Shown here: positions 1-5,601 of the stretch, piece after piece
Layout of the letters: the number at the start of each line of letters is the position of its first letter
Numbering within the stretch: position 1 is the stretch's first letter
Made by a program: the position numbers and the translations under genes
DNA from: Bacteroidales bacterium
Lineage (GTDB): Bacteria > Bacteroidota > Bacteroidia > Bacteroidales > WCHB1-69
Assembly: GCA_017527945.1 (NCBI GenBank)
Contig: JAFXPL010000145.1
Span: 1 to 8,783, forward strand
Reading direction: 5' to 3'
DNA length: 8,783 bases
The notes under the pieces: model-generated
Told to the model about the DNA's origin: nothing
The model's input: the letters and a program-made list of their open reading frames with translations, nothing else
Databases searched by the model: none

Positions 1-696
1 CGCAATACCTCGGCCAACCACTGGAAAATCATCGAGCGGCACGGCTTCAAGCCGATGTTCAAGGTCGATATCATGGACGAGGAGGGCGAGATGCACATCC
101 CCGTGAAAGACAATTCGCACATCAAATACGATATCGTGGGCTCTCACATGGCCAACTACGACTTCATGATCGCGCTCAACCACTTCAAAGGTCACCCGAT
201 GGGCGGCTACGGCGGCGCACTCAAGAACCTCAGCATCGGCTGCGCCAGCCAGAACGGCAAGGCCTACATCCACTCCGCCGGCAAGATGGAGGTCCTCGAC
301 ATGGAAAAACTCTGGACGCCCGAGTACATCGGCGACCAGGACGGCTTCCTGGAGAGCATGGCGGCGGCTGCGCAGGCGGTTACCGACTACTTCCAGAAGA
401 AGGAGGGCATCATCTACATCAGTGTGATGAACAACATGAGCATCGACTGTGACTGCGTCGATCATCCCGAGCCCGTGAAGTTAGAGGACTATGGCATTCT
501 CGCCAGCACCGACCCCGTGGCCCTCGACCAGGCCTGCGTCGATATCATCAACCAGCAGAAGGTGACCGCCACCAACGACCCCACCGACCTGCTCTCCCGC
601 ATCGACCAGCAGCACGGCACCCACACCATCGACTGGGCCGAGAAGATCGGATTGGGAAGCAAGAAGTATAATCTGGTGGATATTGACAAGAAATAG
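1..696 (+). CDS. DUF362 domain protein, 3' part
   Basis: The first 231 codons in frame run from the window edge to a TAG stop, so the 5' end of the gene lies outside. The protein matches the DUF362 family, known mostly as uncharacterised proteins often annotated as iron-sulfur-associated. Visible hallmarks are HFKGHPMGGYGGALKN near residues 61-76, followed by SIGCAS and an IHSAGK segment, then NMSIDCDCVDH around 145-155 with a Cys-x-Cys pair, then STDPVALDQACVDI around 169-182. No CxxCxxCxxxCP ferredoxin motif is present in the part shown, so any cluster-binding domain would have to be upstream or absent. No signal peptide can be judged. The next gene starts 29 bases downstream in the same direction with no obvious terminator or promoter between them, so the two may be cotranscribed. 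Family assignment is firm; biochemical role is unknown. Confidence 0.88.
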   Translation, partial: RNTSANHWKIIERHGFKPMFKVDIMDEEGEMHIPVKDNSHIKYDIVGSHMANYDFMIALNHFKGHPMGGYGGALKNLSIGCASQNGKAYIHSAGKMEVLDMEKLWTPEYIGDQDGFLESMAAAAQAVTDYFQKKEGIIYISVMNNMSIDCDCVDHPEPVKLEDYGILASTDPVALDQACVDIINQQKVTATNDPTDLLSRIDQQHGTHTIDWAEKIGLGSKKYNLVDIDKK

Positions 697-725
697 GATA
701 GCTGGGAAAGTCCGAATCAACGTGT

Positions 726-1355
726 ATGAAAAAGTCGGCCCTCACCCTCCTTGTCCTCCTTCTTGCCGTCGTGACGCAAGCGCAGCAACGCGAACACCTC
801 GACAACAGCACTCTGCACCCAAGATATACCCTTCAGAGCGGCGACTTGCTGTTCTTGGACAACAGTCGTTCGGACATGGAGAAAGCCATCACGGCCAGCA
901 CGGGCGAATACTCGCACGTGGCGCTGGTGGAGCGTGACAGCGCTGACGACGTGTGGGTCATCGAGGCCTCGCCGAAGAACGGTGTGCAGCGAGTACCTTA
1001 CAGACAATTCGAGAGGGAACACCTCGTCGGATTCTTCGGAGGAAATATCGACATCTACCGTCTCACCGTCGCTTTCGACACCGCTGCGGTCATCGTCCGT
1101 GCCAAGAGCCTCGTCGGGAAACTTTACGACAACGCTTTCCTGCCCGACAACGACGCCTACTACTGCTCGGAGCTCATCCAGACGGCTTTTGGCGGCATAT
1201 TCCCTTCGCAGCCGATGAACTGGCGCGACGCCGACGGCAACCTACCCGAATACTGGGCAAATCACTTTGAGGAACTCGGTGTGCCCGTCCCTGAAGGCGT
1301 TCCCGGCACCAACCCCACGGACATGAGCCGGTCGCCGCTGCTGAAGAAACTGTAA
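726..1355 (+). CDS. Secreted YiiX-like papain-fold hydrolase
   Basis: This 209-residue protein resembles the YiiX/YebB-like family of NlpC/P60-superfamily enzymes. In these, the permuted papain-like fold puts the catalytic His before the Cys. Visible features are a signal peptide (KKS, then a Leu/Val core, residues 1-20, cleavage likely after TQA), the opening motif QSGDLLFLD (37-45), the His motif EYSHVALVE with H64, an acidic VIEAS (E80), and the Cys motif YYCSELIQ with C147. Such proteins act on amide bonds in peptides or lipids outside the cytoplasm; the actual substrate here is not shown by the sequence. The first ATG fits the signal peptide directly, which supports this start. It lies 29 bases after the DUF362 gene and may share its transcript. 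There is no lipobox Cys, so it should be soluble in the periplasm. Confidence 0.85.
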   Translation: MKKSALTLLVLLLAVVTQAQQREHLDNSTLHPRYTLQSGDLLFLDNSRSDMEKAITASTGEYSHVALVERDSADDVWVIEASPKNGVQRVPYRQFEREHLVGFFGGNIDIYRLTVAFDTAAVIVRAKSLVGKLYDNAFLPDNDAYYCSELIQTAFGGIFPSQPMNWRDADGNLPEYWANHFEELGVPVPEGVPGTNPTDMSRSPLLKKL

Positions 1356-1400
1356 ATTGCCTTTCCTCGCTGAAATCGCCATGGGCATTGATAAATTGTG

Positions 1401-1408
1401 TATATTTG
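1401..1408 (+). promoter_or_regulatory. Bacteroidetes -7 box before acetyltransferase
   Basis: TATATTTG matches the TAnnTTTG consensus and lies about 58 bases before the acetyltransferase start. I see no good TTTG at the usual -33 distance, so this is only a probable promoter. It would make the acetyltransferase a separate transcription unit from the genes before it. Confidence 0.5.
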
Positions 1409-1466
1409 CCGTTGTAATCCTTGTTAGAGGGGAAGTCAAAAAAGGATAAAAACACCCGGACAGACT

Positions 1467-2036
1467 ATGACCGAATACGAAAAAATGCTCAATAACCTGC
1501 CGTATGACTATACGGACGAGGAGATTCAGGCCCGCATCCTGAACACCTACTATGCCATGCGCGACCTGAACCGCTGCGGCGCGTGGGACATGGAAGAGTT
1601 CCGCCGCTGTATGCTGGCCCTGCTGCCCCACGCGCATCCCTCCGCCTTGGTCATCCCGCCCTTCCATTGCGACCATGGCGACCGTATCACCCTCGGCGAG
1701 GGCGTGGTAATCAACTTCAACGGCGTGTTCCTCGACGGCGGCGGCATCACCATCGGGCATCACACCCTGATAGGCCCCAACTGCCAGCTGCTCACGCCTG
1801 ACCACCCGCACGACTACCTGGAACGCCGTAAAACCATCGAGACGGGACTGCCCATCCGCATCGGCGACGACTGCTGGTTAGGCGGCGGCGTGATTGTATG
1901 CCCGGGCGTGACCATCGGCAACCGCGTGATCGTGGGCGCCGGCAGTGTTGTCACGCACGACATTCCCGACGACGTTGTCGTGGCTGGCAACCCGGCGAGA
2001 ATCATCAAGCACACGGATAACGGCACTCGGGAGTAG
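1467..2036 (+). CDS. maa: Maltose/galactoside-type O-acetyltransferase
   Basis: This 189-residue protein is a hexapeptide-repeat acetyltransferase of the maltose/galactoside O-acetyltransferase type, transferring acetyl from acetyl-CoA to a sugar hydroxyl in the cytoplasm. Residues 1-55 form the Mac helical domain (TEYEKMLNNLPYDYTDEEI at the start). Residues about 60-180 form the left-handed beta helix, with hexapeptide turns such as ITLGEGVVINFN, ITIGHHTLIGPN, IRIGDDCWLGGG and VTIGNRVIVGAGS. The catalytic His is probably H113 in TPDHPHDYLERR, and the usual VVAGNPARII closure is at 171-180. Length and domain order are those of complete Maa/LacA enzymes. The natural acceptor cannot be told from sequence; nodulation-type or virginiamycin-type acetyltransferases are less likely because the Mac domain is present. 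A -7 box lies about 58 bases before the start. Confidence 0.88.
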   Translation: MTEYEKMLNNLPYDYTDEEIQARILNTYYAMRDLNRCGAWDMEEFRRCMLALLPHAHPSALVIPPFHCDHGDRITLGEGVVINFNGVFLDGGGITIGHHTLIGPNCQLLTPDHPHDYLERRKTIETGLPIRIGDDCWLGGGVIVCPGVTIGNRVIVGAGSVVTHDIPDDVVVAGNPARIIKHTDNGTRE

Positions 2037-2150
2037 TTGCGGACTGTCATCTCCGCCGCGAAGGCTCGCTGCCGGCCTCAAAAAGCTTGCCTTTTGTGCA
2101 ATGGCAGAAAGCCGGACGATGAATCGCCCAGGGCTTGAGCAGGCATTTCC

Positions 2151-2179
2151 GCAAGGGTTTCCCGGCTCTTGCTTTTTTT
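2151..2179 (+). terminator. Possible intrinsic terminator after maa
   Basis: GCAAG (2151-2155) can pair with CTTGC (2168-2172), with a smaller GGG/CCC pairing inside, and seven T residues follow. The stem is short, so this is a moderate call. The preceding 110 bases after the maa stop hold no gene that I can recognise. Confidence 0.45.
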
Positions 2180-2183
2180 GAAA

Positions 2184-2201
2184 TATATCGCCCACGATAT
2201 A
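2184..2201 (+). promoter_or_regulatory. Palindromic operator 1 upstream of ohrR
   Basis: TATATCG and CGATATA form a perfect 7-base inverted repeat around a 4-base spacer (CCCA). It occupies the place where a -33 element would be expected relative to the -7 box at 2212. MarR-family dimers bind palindromes of this size, and most OhrR proteins repress their own gene, so this is a likely autoregulatory site. Its sequence differs from the AATT-rich operator known for Bacillus OhrR. Confidence 0.6.
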
Positions 2202-2211
2202 AATATTTTTG

Positions 2212-2219
2212 TATTTTTG
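2212..2219 (+). promoter_or_regulatory. Bacteroidetes -7 box of ohrR
   Basis: TATTTTTG matches TAnnTTTG and lies between the two palindromes. Transcription would begin near 2225-2227, inside the second palindrome, leaving a leader of only about 12-25 bases before the ATG codons at 2239 or 2248. No TTTG lies at normal -33 spacing; palindrome 1 is there instead. Confidence 0.6.
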
Positions 2220-2220
2220 C

Positions 2221-2232
2221 ATCGTGAACGAT
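2221..2232 (+). promoter_or_regulatory. Palindromic operator 2 over ohrR start site
   Basis: ATCGT-GA-ACGAT is a 5-base inverted repeat that shares the ATCG-n4-CGAT core of the palindrome at 2184. Both copies are followed by the same ATAAATAT tail. The centres of the two sites are 34 bases apart. This copy covers the predicted transcription start, so a bound repressor would block initiation. Confidence 0.55.
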
Positions 2233-2238
2233 ATAAAT

Positions 2239-2703
2239 ATGCAAGTGATGGAATACGAGCAACTTAAGTTAGACAACCAACTCTGTTTCCGGCTCTATAC
2301 GGCGGCGCGGCTGACCGTGAGCGCGTATCATCCGTACCTCGACCCGTTGGGTATCACCTACCCGCAGTATCTCGTGCTGCTCGTCTTGTGGGAGCAGGAC
2401 CGCCAGCCGGTGTGCGACATTGCCAAGCGGCTGATGCTCGACACCAACACCGTTACACCGCTGCTGCAGCGAATGGAGAAGTCGGGGTGGCTCCGGCGCA
2501 CGAAAGGGAAAACGGACACGCGCCAGCGCATCGTGTCGCTGACCGAAAAGGGCACCGCCCTGCGCGAGCAGGCAAAGCACGTCCCCGAATGCCTGAGCGC
2601 AAGCATCTTAGAGAAAACGGGATCTGTGGAGGAGTTGGCAACGATGGTGCCCGCCCTCGACAAACTCATAGAGGGACTGAGTAAACGGCAAATTAGCTGT
2701 TAG
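2239..2703 (+). CDS. ohrR: OhrR-type organic peroxide sensor, MarR family
   Basis: This is a MarR-family repressor of the OhrR branch, in which organic hydroperoxide oxidises a reactive Cys and releases the DNA. The diagnostic N-terminal LDNQLCFRLY has C16 at the place of Bacillus subtilis OhrR C15, and ITYPQYLVLLVLWE supplies the partner tyrosines. The winged helix covers about 55-105 (DIAKRLMLDTNTVTPLLQRM recognition region, then TRQRIVSLTEKG wing). C118 in VPECL is near where two-Cys OhrR proteins such as that of Xanthomonas keep their resolving Cys; C59 and C154 are extra. The ATG at 2239 is preferred, with 2248 as the alternative. A TTG at 2209 is open but lies upstream of the predicted transcription start. 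The stop and last two codons lie inside the heptamer repeat that follows. A peroxidase gene lies next, consistent with a peroxide-response role. Confidence 0.85.
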   Translation: MQVMEYEQLKLDNQLCFRLYTAARLTVSAYHPYLDPLGITYPQYLVLLVLWEQDRQPVCDIAKRLMLDTNTVTPLLQRMEKSGWLRRTKGKTDTRQRIVSLTEKGTALREQAKHVPECLSASILEKTGSVEELATMVPALDKLIEGLSKRQISC

Positions 2704-2727
2704 CTATTGGCCATTAGCGGTTAGCCT
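2693..2727 (+). repeat. Inverted arm of heptamer repeat array
   Basis: Five adjoining heptamers, TTAGCTG, TTAGCTA, TTGGCCA, TTAGCGG and TTAGCCT, are variants of the reverse complement of the units in the array that follows. The arm begins inside the last three codons of ohrR and provides its TAG stop. With G-U pairs allowed it could fold back on the main array as a long imperfect hairpin. Confidence 0.8.
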
Positions 2728-2728
2728 C

Positions 2729-2840
2729 GCCAACAGCCAACAGCTAAAAGCCAACAGCCAACACCCAACAGCCAAAAGCCAAAAGCCAACACCCAACAGC
2801 TAAAAGCCAACAGCTAAAAGCCAAAAGCCAACAGCCAACA
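2729..2840 (+). repeat. Tandem heptanucleotide array, 16 units
   Basis: Sixteen contiguous 7-base units follow the pattern GCYAAMA, with a few starting CCC: mainly GCCAACA, GCTAAAA and GCCAAAA. A seventeenth degenerate unit is TCCAAAT. The units are interspersed variants rather than pure copies, so the array seems old or assembled from several unit types. It fills most of the ohrR-gpx gap and ends about 47 bases before the peroxidase start. It resembles in kind the short tandem heptamers known from cyanobacteria; kinship is not implied. Confidence 0.9.
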
Positions 2841-2887
2841 TCCAAATCGAATAAAAAAAATAATTGTATCACTTAAAACAATAAAAA

Positions 2888-3436
2888 ATGGCTACTATTT
2901 ATGATTTCAAGGCCCAGAACAACAAGGGCGAAGAGGTGGACATGGCGCAATACCGCGGCAACGTCCTCATGATTGTCAACACCGCTTCCAAATGCGGTTT
3001 CACCCCCCAATACGACGGCTTGGAGGCTCTGTACAAAAAGTACAAAGACCAAGGTCTCGTGATTCTCGGTTTCCCGTGCGACCAGTTCAAGCACCAGGAG
3101 CCCGGCACGGACGCGGAGATCGCGGAGTTCTGCCGCCTCAACCACGGCGTCACCTTCCCGCTGATGAAGAAGATCGACGTTTTCGGCGAGAATGCCCACC
3201 CGATTTTCAAATATCTCACCCAAACAGTACCCACCGAGGAGGTGAAAGGGCTGAAAAACAAGGCCACGATGGCTCTTGTGGATGGTCTGAGCAAGTCCGA
3301 AGGCCGCGAGGAAGGCGGCGTGCGCTGGAATTTCACCAAGTTCCTCATCTCGAAAGACGGCAGCATCGTCAAACGCTTCCCGCCCGTGGCCACGCCCGAG
3401 GATATGGAGGCTGATGTTGAGGCTATGTTGAAGTAA
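2888..3436 (+). CDS. gpx: Glutathione peroxidase-family thiol peroxidase
   Basis: This 182-residue cytoplasmic peroxidase of the GPx family reduces hydrogen peroxide and organic hydroperoxides. NTASKCGFT carries the peroxidatic C36, FPCDQF has C64, Q70 is in HQEPG, and W147-N148 lie in RWNFTKFL, giving the Cys-Gln-Trp-Asn catalytic set. C82 in EFCRLNHGVTFP is at the same number as the resolving Cys of yeast Gpx3/Orp1. The enzyme is therefore probably recycled by thioredoxin rather than glutathione. FPCDQF differs from the usual FPCNQF by Asn to Asp. About 20 extra residues (roughly 119-142) precede the Trp motif compared with short bacterial GPx proteins. It follows ohrR in the same direction and a small CxxC protein gene starts 12 bases after its stop. 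Whether OhrR controls it directly is inferred; I see no second full palindrome here. Confidence 0.92.
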   Translation: MATIYDFKAQNNKGEEVDMAQYRGNVLMIVNTASKCGFTPQYDGLEALYKKYKDQGLVILGFPCDQFKHQEPGTDAEIAEFCRLNHGVTFPLMKKIDVFGENAHPIFKYLTQTVPTEEVKGLKNKATMALVDGLSKSEGREEGGVRWNFTKFLISKDGSIVKRFPPVATPEDMEADVEAMLK

Positions 3437-3448
3437 AACATCAGAATT

Positions 3449-3649
3449 ATGGCACACGCTTGTGAAAACTGCAAGATTCGCGCGCACTACGACGCGAAGC
3501 CGAAATCACTGATGGGCCGCTTCTGGCGCTGGCACATCAATTTCTGTCCGGGTTGGAAATCCTACTTCACTTCGCAGTCGCCCGAAAAGCAGGCCGAGCT
3601 GCGGGAGAAGTACCAATTCACCAAATACCAGACGGAAAAACACGATTAA
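3449..3649 (+). CDS. Small basic CxxC protein of unknown function
   Basis: This 66-residue protein starts 12 bases after the peroxidase stop and ends before a strong terminator, so it almost certainly shares the peroxidase transcript. It opens with a CENC motif (C5, C8), has a third Cys at C33 in NFCPGWKSY, and is rich in aromatic and basic residues (GRFWRWHINFCPGW). The C-terminal third (about 43-66) looks helical and charged. There is no signal peptide or membrane segment. I recognise the general look of a small conserved Bacteroidetes hypothetical protein but know no function. Its position suggests a link to thiol or peroxide metabolism, perhaps metal binding through the cysteines; that is inference only. 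Confidence 0.75.
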   Translation: MAHACENCKIRAHYDAKPKSLMGRFWRWHINFCPGWKSYFTSQSPEKQAELREKYQFTKYQTEKHD

Positions 3650-3662
3650 TGTGTATAAGTAT

Positions 3663-3716
3663 GTTGGCAGTGAACTTTTTCGCTTGAATGCGAGTGGTTT
3701 ACTGCCAACTTTTTTT
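3663..3716 (+). terminator. Intrinsic terminator of the gpx unit
   Basis: GTTGGCAGT (3663-3671) pairs perfectly with ACTGCCAAC (3701-3709), and the pairing continues inward with one G-T. A small inner hairpin TCGC/GCGA closes the loop, and seven T residues follow. A weaker second hairpin GCAAA/TTTGC (3730-3745) with six T residues lies just downstream. Both fit + strand transcription and separate this unit from the convergent gene. Confidence 0.85.
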
Positions 3717-3789
3717 ATTCTGAACACAGGCAAAGAGAGATTTGCTTTTTTGGGTGCCTATTTTTCACCCCGTTTCTGCGGAGAACTTT

Positions 3790-5313
3790 TTACTCTTCGA
3801 CCCATTCTATCTCTTGGCTTGAGTTGCCGATCACTTTGCCGTTGGGATCCAAATAATACTCCACTCCGTCCTTCAATGCCTTAAAACCATATTTGTCCTG
3901 CTCAAAACGTTCGTATTGAGGAGCGAATACCGTTTTACCATTTTTGTCAACACACCCATACAACCCGTTTTGCCTCACTTGATAGTAGTTTTCAAATTCC
4001 AAAATGTCATCATAAACCGGTGAAATGATCACGTTGCCGTCAATACCGCAAATCCCGGTTTTTTTATCCTTGTTGAGCCAAAAGGTATTCCTGTAAGGAT
4101 GGAAACCAATGTGGTCGTATTTGCGGTCGGTGCCAATGAGGCTCTTACCCTGTTTGGTGAGGATAACGCCATAGAGCTTGTTTCCGGAATGAGTTATTCC
4201 TTCGAAGAATCCCCCATTATAGGCCAATTGAGTAAATATGAATGGCGTCACGGCTTTCCCTGCCGAATCGCCAATGGCATAGAGACAGTCTTGGCGAAGT
4301 TTTGACCAGGAGAATCCGTCTGATTCTTCGTGGTACTCCGTGTTCACCTCCTTTTTCCTGTTGTAGAGGCGTATTTCCTTTATGTTTTTCCCATCCTGCT
4401 TTCTAACGACATCCACGAAATAATCGCCAGCTGGCAAAGTCGCTATGATGACATTTCCTTTACCTAATGTTGTTTCCTGCAACGTTTTGGATCTGTCGGG
4501 CCTGCTCACTCTGACGAGATACTGGTCGAATTCGTCTTCCGGGATGTCCAATATCTTGGAGTCACTCGAATGGGAATAGGATATCACCGGCACGGTGTCT
4601 GGCTCTGAGACCAGCGGATCCCCCGGCGTGGTGAACCAGTGCACGGTGGTGTCGCCGGGCAGCCCGTTGGCGTTCCGGCCGAAAGCAATGACGCAGTATT
4701 TTGTGCCGTGGTTCAGCAATAGCCGTCCCCACCTGTCCGTCTCATAAATGGTGGAGTTCCTGTTGATGATACGGCAGAGCGAATCCAAACCGAGTTTCTC
4801 AAACCACATGGCAGAAACAATGCCGTTTTGGTAGCCACATGTTTCCGGATTTGGCACGCATATCACATAGGATCCTGTATCGGAGAGGAAATTGCTGTAT
4901 ATCTGTATGGATGATTTCCCTACGCCACCTATTGGTTCCGTCCTGAAGGGTTGTCCGAAACACTTGTTCCGGCGGTCATTGGAGTCGGCCGCGACACTCC
5001 AAATGGTGTATTCCTTGCCGGGCTTCAGGTTCGTCCAAAAATGTCCCCAGACGGTATCATAGCGTCCCCAATGAAAGAGGACATCCTCGAACGAGATTCC
5101 GAAAATCTCCGACAAAAGCTCAACTTCGTTGCCATAATCCCTATACTCGTAAAAATGGTGGCATGCCGCATCGTGATCATAACGATATTGGACATAATAG
5201 GGTGTGACATTCTGTATTTCAACCTCTGCGTAAGGGAGATTCTCCTGGGCGGAAGAGACACACACGCCCAAAACCGCTAAGAAAAGAAACGTTATGGGAA
5301 ATTTTCCATTCAT
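3790..5313 (-). CDS. Secreted protein with Fn3-like and WG repeats
   Basis: This 507-residue protein begins with a signal peptide (residues 1-22, cleavage likely in VSSA-QEN) and has no lipobox, so it is exported to the periplasm or beyond. The middle has two or more beta-sandwich-like modules with Fn3-type phrases: LKPGKEYTIWSVAADS near 97-112 and GTKYCVIAFGRNANG further on. From about residue 340 to the end there are roughly five WG-like beta-hairpin repeats: CLYAIGDSAGK, LYGVILTKQGK, KTGICGIDGN, GLYGCVDKNGK and GVEYYLDPNGK. Most have degenerate forms of the Trp-Gly core, and several are followed by an aromatic YDDI/YERF-type segment. WG repeats are usually binding modules; the ligand is unknown. 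Base composition looks lower in GC than in the neighbouring + strand genes, so recent arrival is possible. A -7 box lies upstream on the same strand. Confidence 0.85.
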   Translation of the reverse strand: MNGKFPITFLFLAVLGVCVSSAQENLPYAEVEIQNVTPYYVQYRYDHDAACHHFYEYRDYGNEVELLSEIFGISFEDVLFHWGRYDTVWGHFWTNLKPGKEYTIWSVAADSNDRRNKCFGQPFRTEPIGGVGKSSIQIYSNFLSDTGSYVICVPNPETCGYQNGIVSAMWFEKLGLDSLCRIINRNSTIYETDRWGRLLLNHGTKYCVIAFGRNANGLPGDTTVHWFTTPGDPLVSEPDTVPVISYSHSSDSKILDIPEDEFDQYLVRVSRPDRSKTLQETTLGKGNVIIATLPAGDYFVDVVRKQDGKNIKEIRLYNRKKEVNTEYHEESDGFSWSKLRQDCLYAIGDSAGKAVTPFIFTQLAYNGGFFEGITHSGNKLYGVILTKQGKSLIGTDRKYDHIGFHPYRNTFWLNKDKKTGICGIDGNVIISPVYDDILEFENYYQVRQNGLYGCVDKNGKTVFAPQYERFEQDKYGFKALKDGVEYYLDPNGKVIGNSSQEIEWVEE

Positions 5314-5350
5314 ATCGCTGCGATAATTTAAGGTTCAAGTTTTGTAACCG

Positions 5351-5358
5351 CAAAGATA
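5351..5358 (-). promoter_or_regulatory. -7 box of the WG-repeat gene
   Basis: On the - strand this reads TATCTTTG, a perfect TAnnTTTG, followed by GC as in many Bacteroides promoters. It leaves a leader of about 30 bases. The nearest TTTG upstream is 28 bases away, longer than the usual -33 spacing, so the distal element is uncertain. Confidence 0.65.
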
Positions 5359-5472
5359 TAAAAGTTTTTGCATAGTACCTGTTTGTCAAATTATTATTTG
5401 TGTTTTTCCCTTTTAATTGAAAAAGGTTATGGTTCTCTTTTTTTCAGGCACGGCTCTGCCGTTGCAATTTCA

Positions 5473-5507
5473 TTTGTCCGTGTGCATTCGTAATTTATGT
5501 ACATTTG
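5473..5507 (+). promoter_or_regulatory. -33/-7 promoter before the broken locus
   Basis: TTTG at 5473-5476 and TACATTTG at 5500-5507 are 23 bases apart and fit the Bacteroidetes -33/-7 pattern. Transcription would begin shortly before the ATG at 5529. This is the only promoter in the window with both elements visible, and it now drives a gene whose reading frame is broken. Confidence 0.65.
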
Positions 5508-5528
5508 CAATCCTAAAAAATAAGAATT

Positions 5529-5601
5529 ATGAAACATTTATGCTATTACCTCACGATCCTCGTCATAGCACTGTGCGTCAACTGTTTAGGGCAAAGTAGT
5601 A
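5529..5601 (+). pseudogene. Orphan signal-peptide-like gene start
   Basis: An ATG correctly placed behind the promoter at 5473-5507 opens a frame for about 24 sensible residues: a charged MKH, a hydrophobic core (YYLTILVIALCVNCLG), then a polar turn. This looks like the N-terminus of an exported protein. After about 5596 the DNA encodes the symporter remnant in another frame, and this frame yields only low-complexity, Arg/Pro-rich nonsense until a stop at 5931-5933. The simplest reading is that a deletion joined the start of one gene to the middle of the next. It is also possible that this is the degenerate first helix of the symporter itself, shifted by an indel; the sequence does not look like a usual symporter N-terminus. 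Confidence 0.5.

Noticed and set aside
1242..1811. 189-codon open frame on the - strand opposite the acetyltransferase
   Set aside because: It is an antisense shadow of a clear acetyltransferase gene in GC-rich DNA, with no recognisable domain.
2209..2238. TTG start giving ohrR ten extra residues
   Set aside because: It overlaps the -7 box and the second palindrome and lies before the predicted transcription start; ATG at 2239 or 2248 fits the family length.
2693..2847. CRISPR-like array
   Set aside because: The units are contiguous 7-mers without spacers and no cas genes are present, so this is a tandem repeat.
2873..3487. Long - strand open frames opposite the peroxidase
   Set aside because: The sense strand encodes a complete GPx with all catalytic residues; the antisense frames show no motif.
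5407..5430. CCTTTT/AAAAGG inverted repeat as a terminator
   Set aside because: It lies between two divergent starts, the stem is weak and it has no gene end next to it.
5417..5599. 60-codon open frame on the + strand
   Set aside because: It spans the promoter at 5473-5507, has no family-like sequence and overlaps the better start at 5529.
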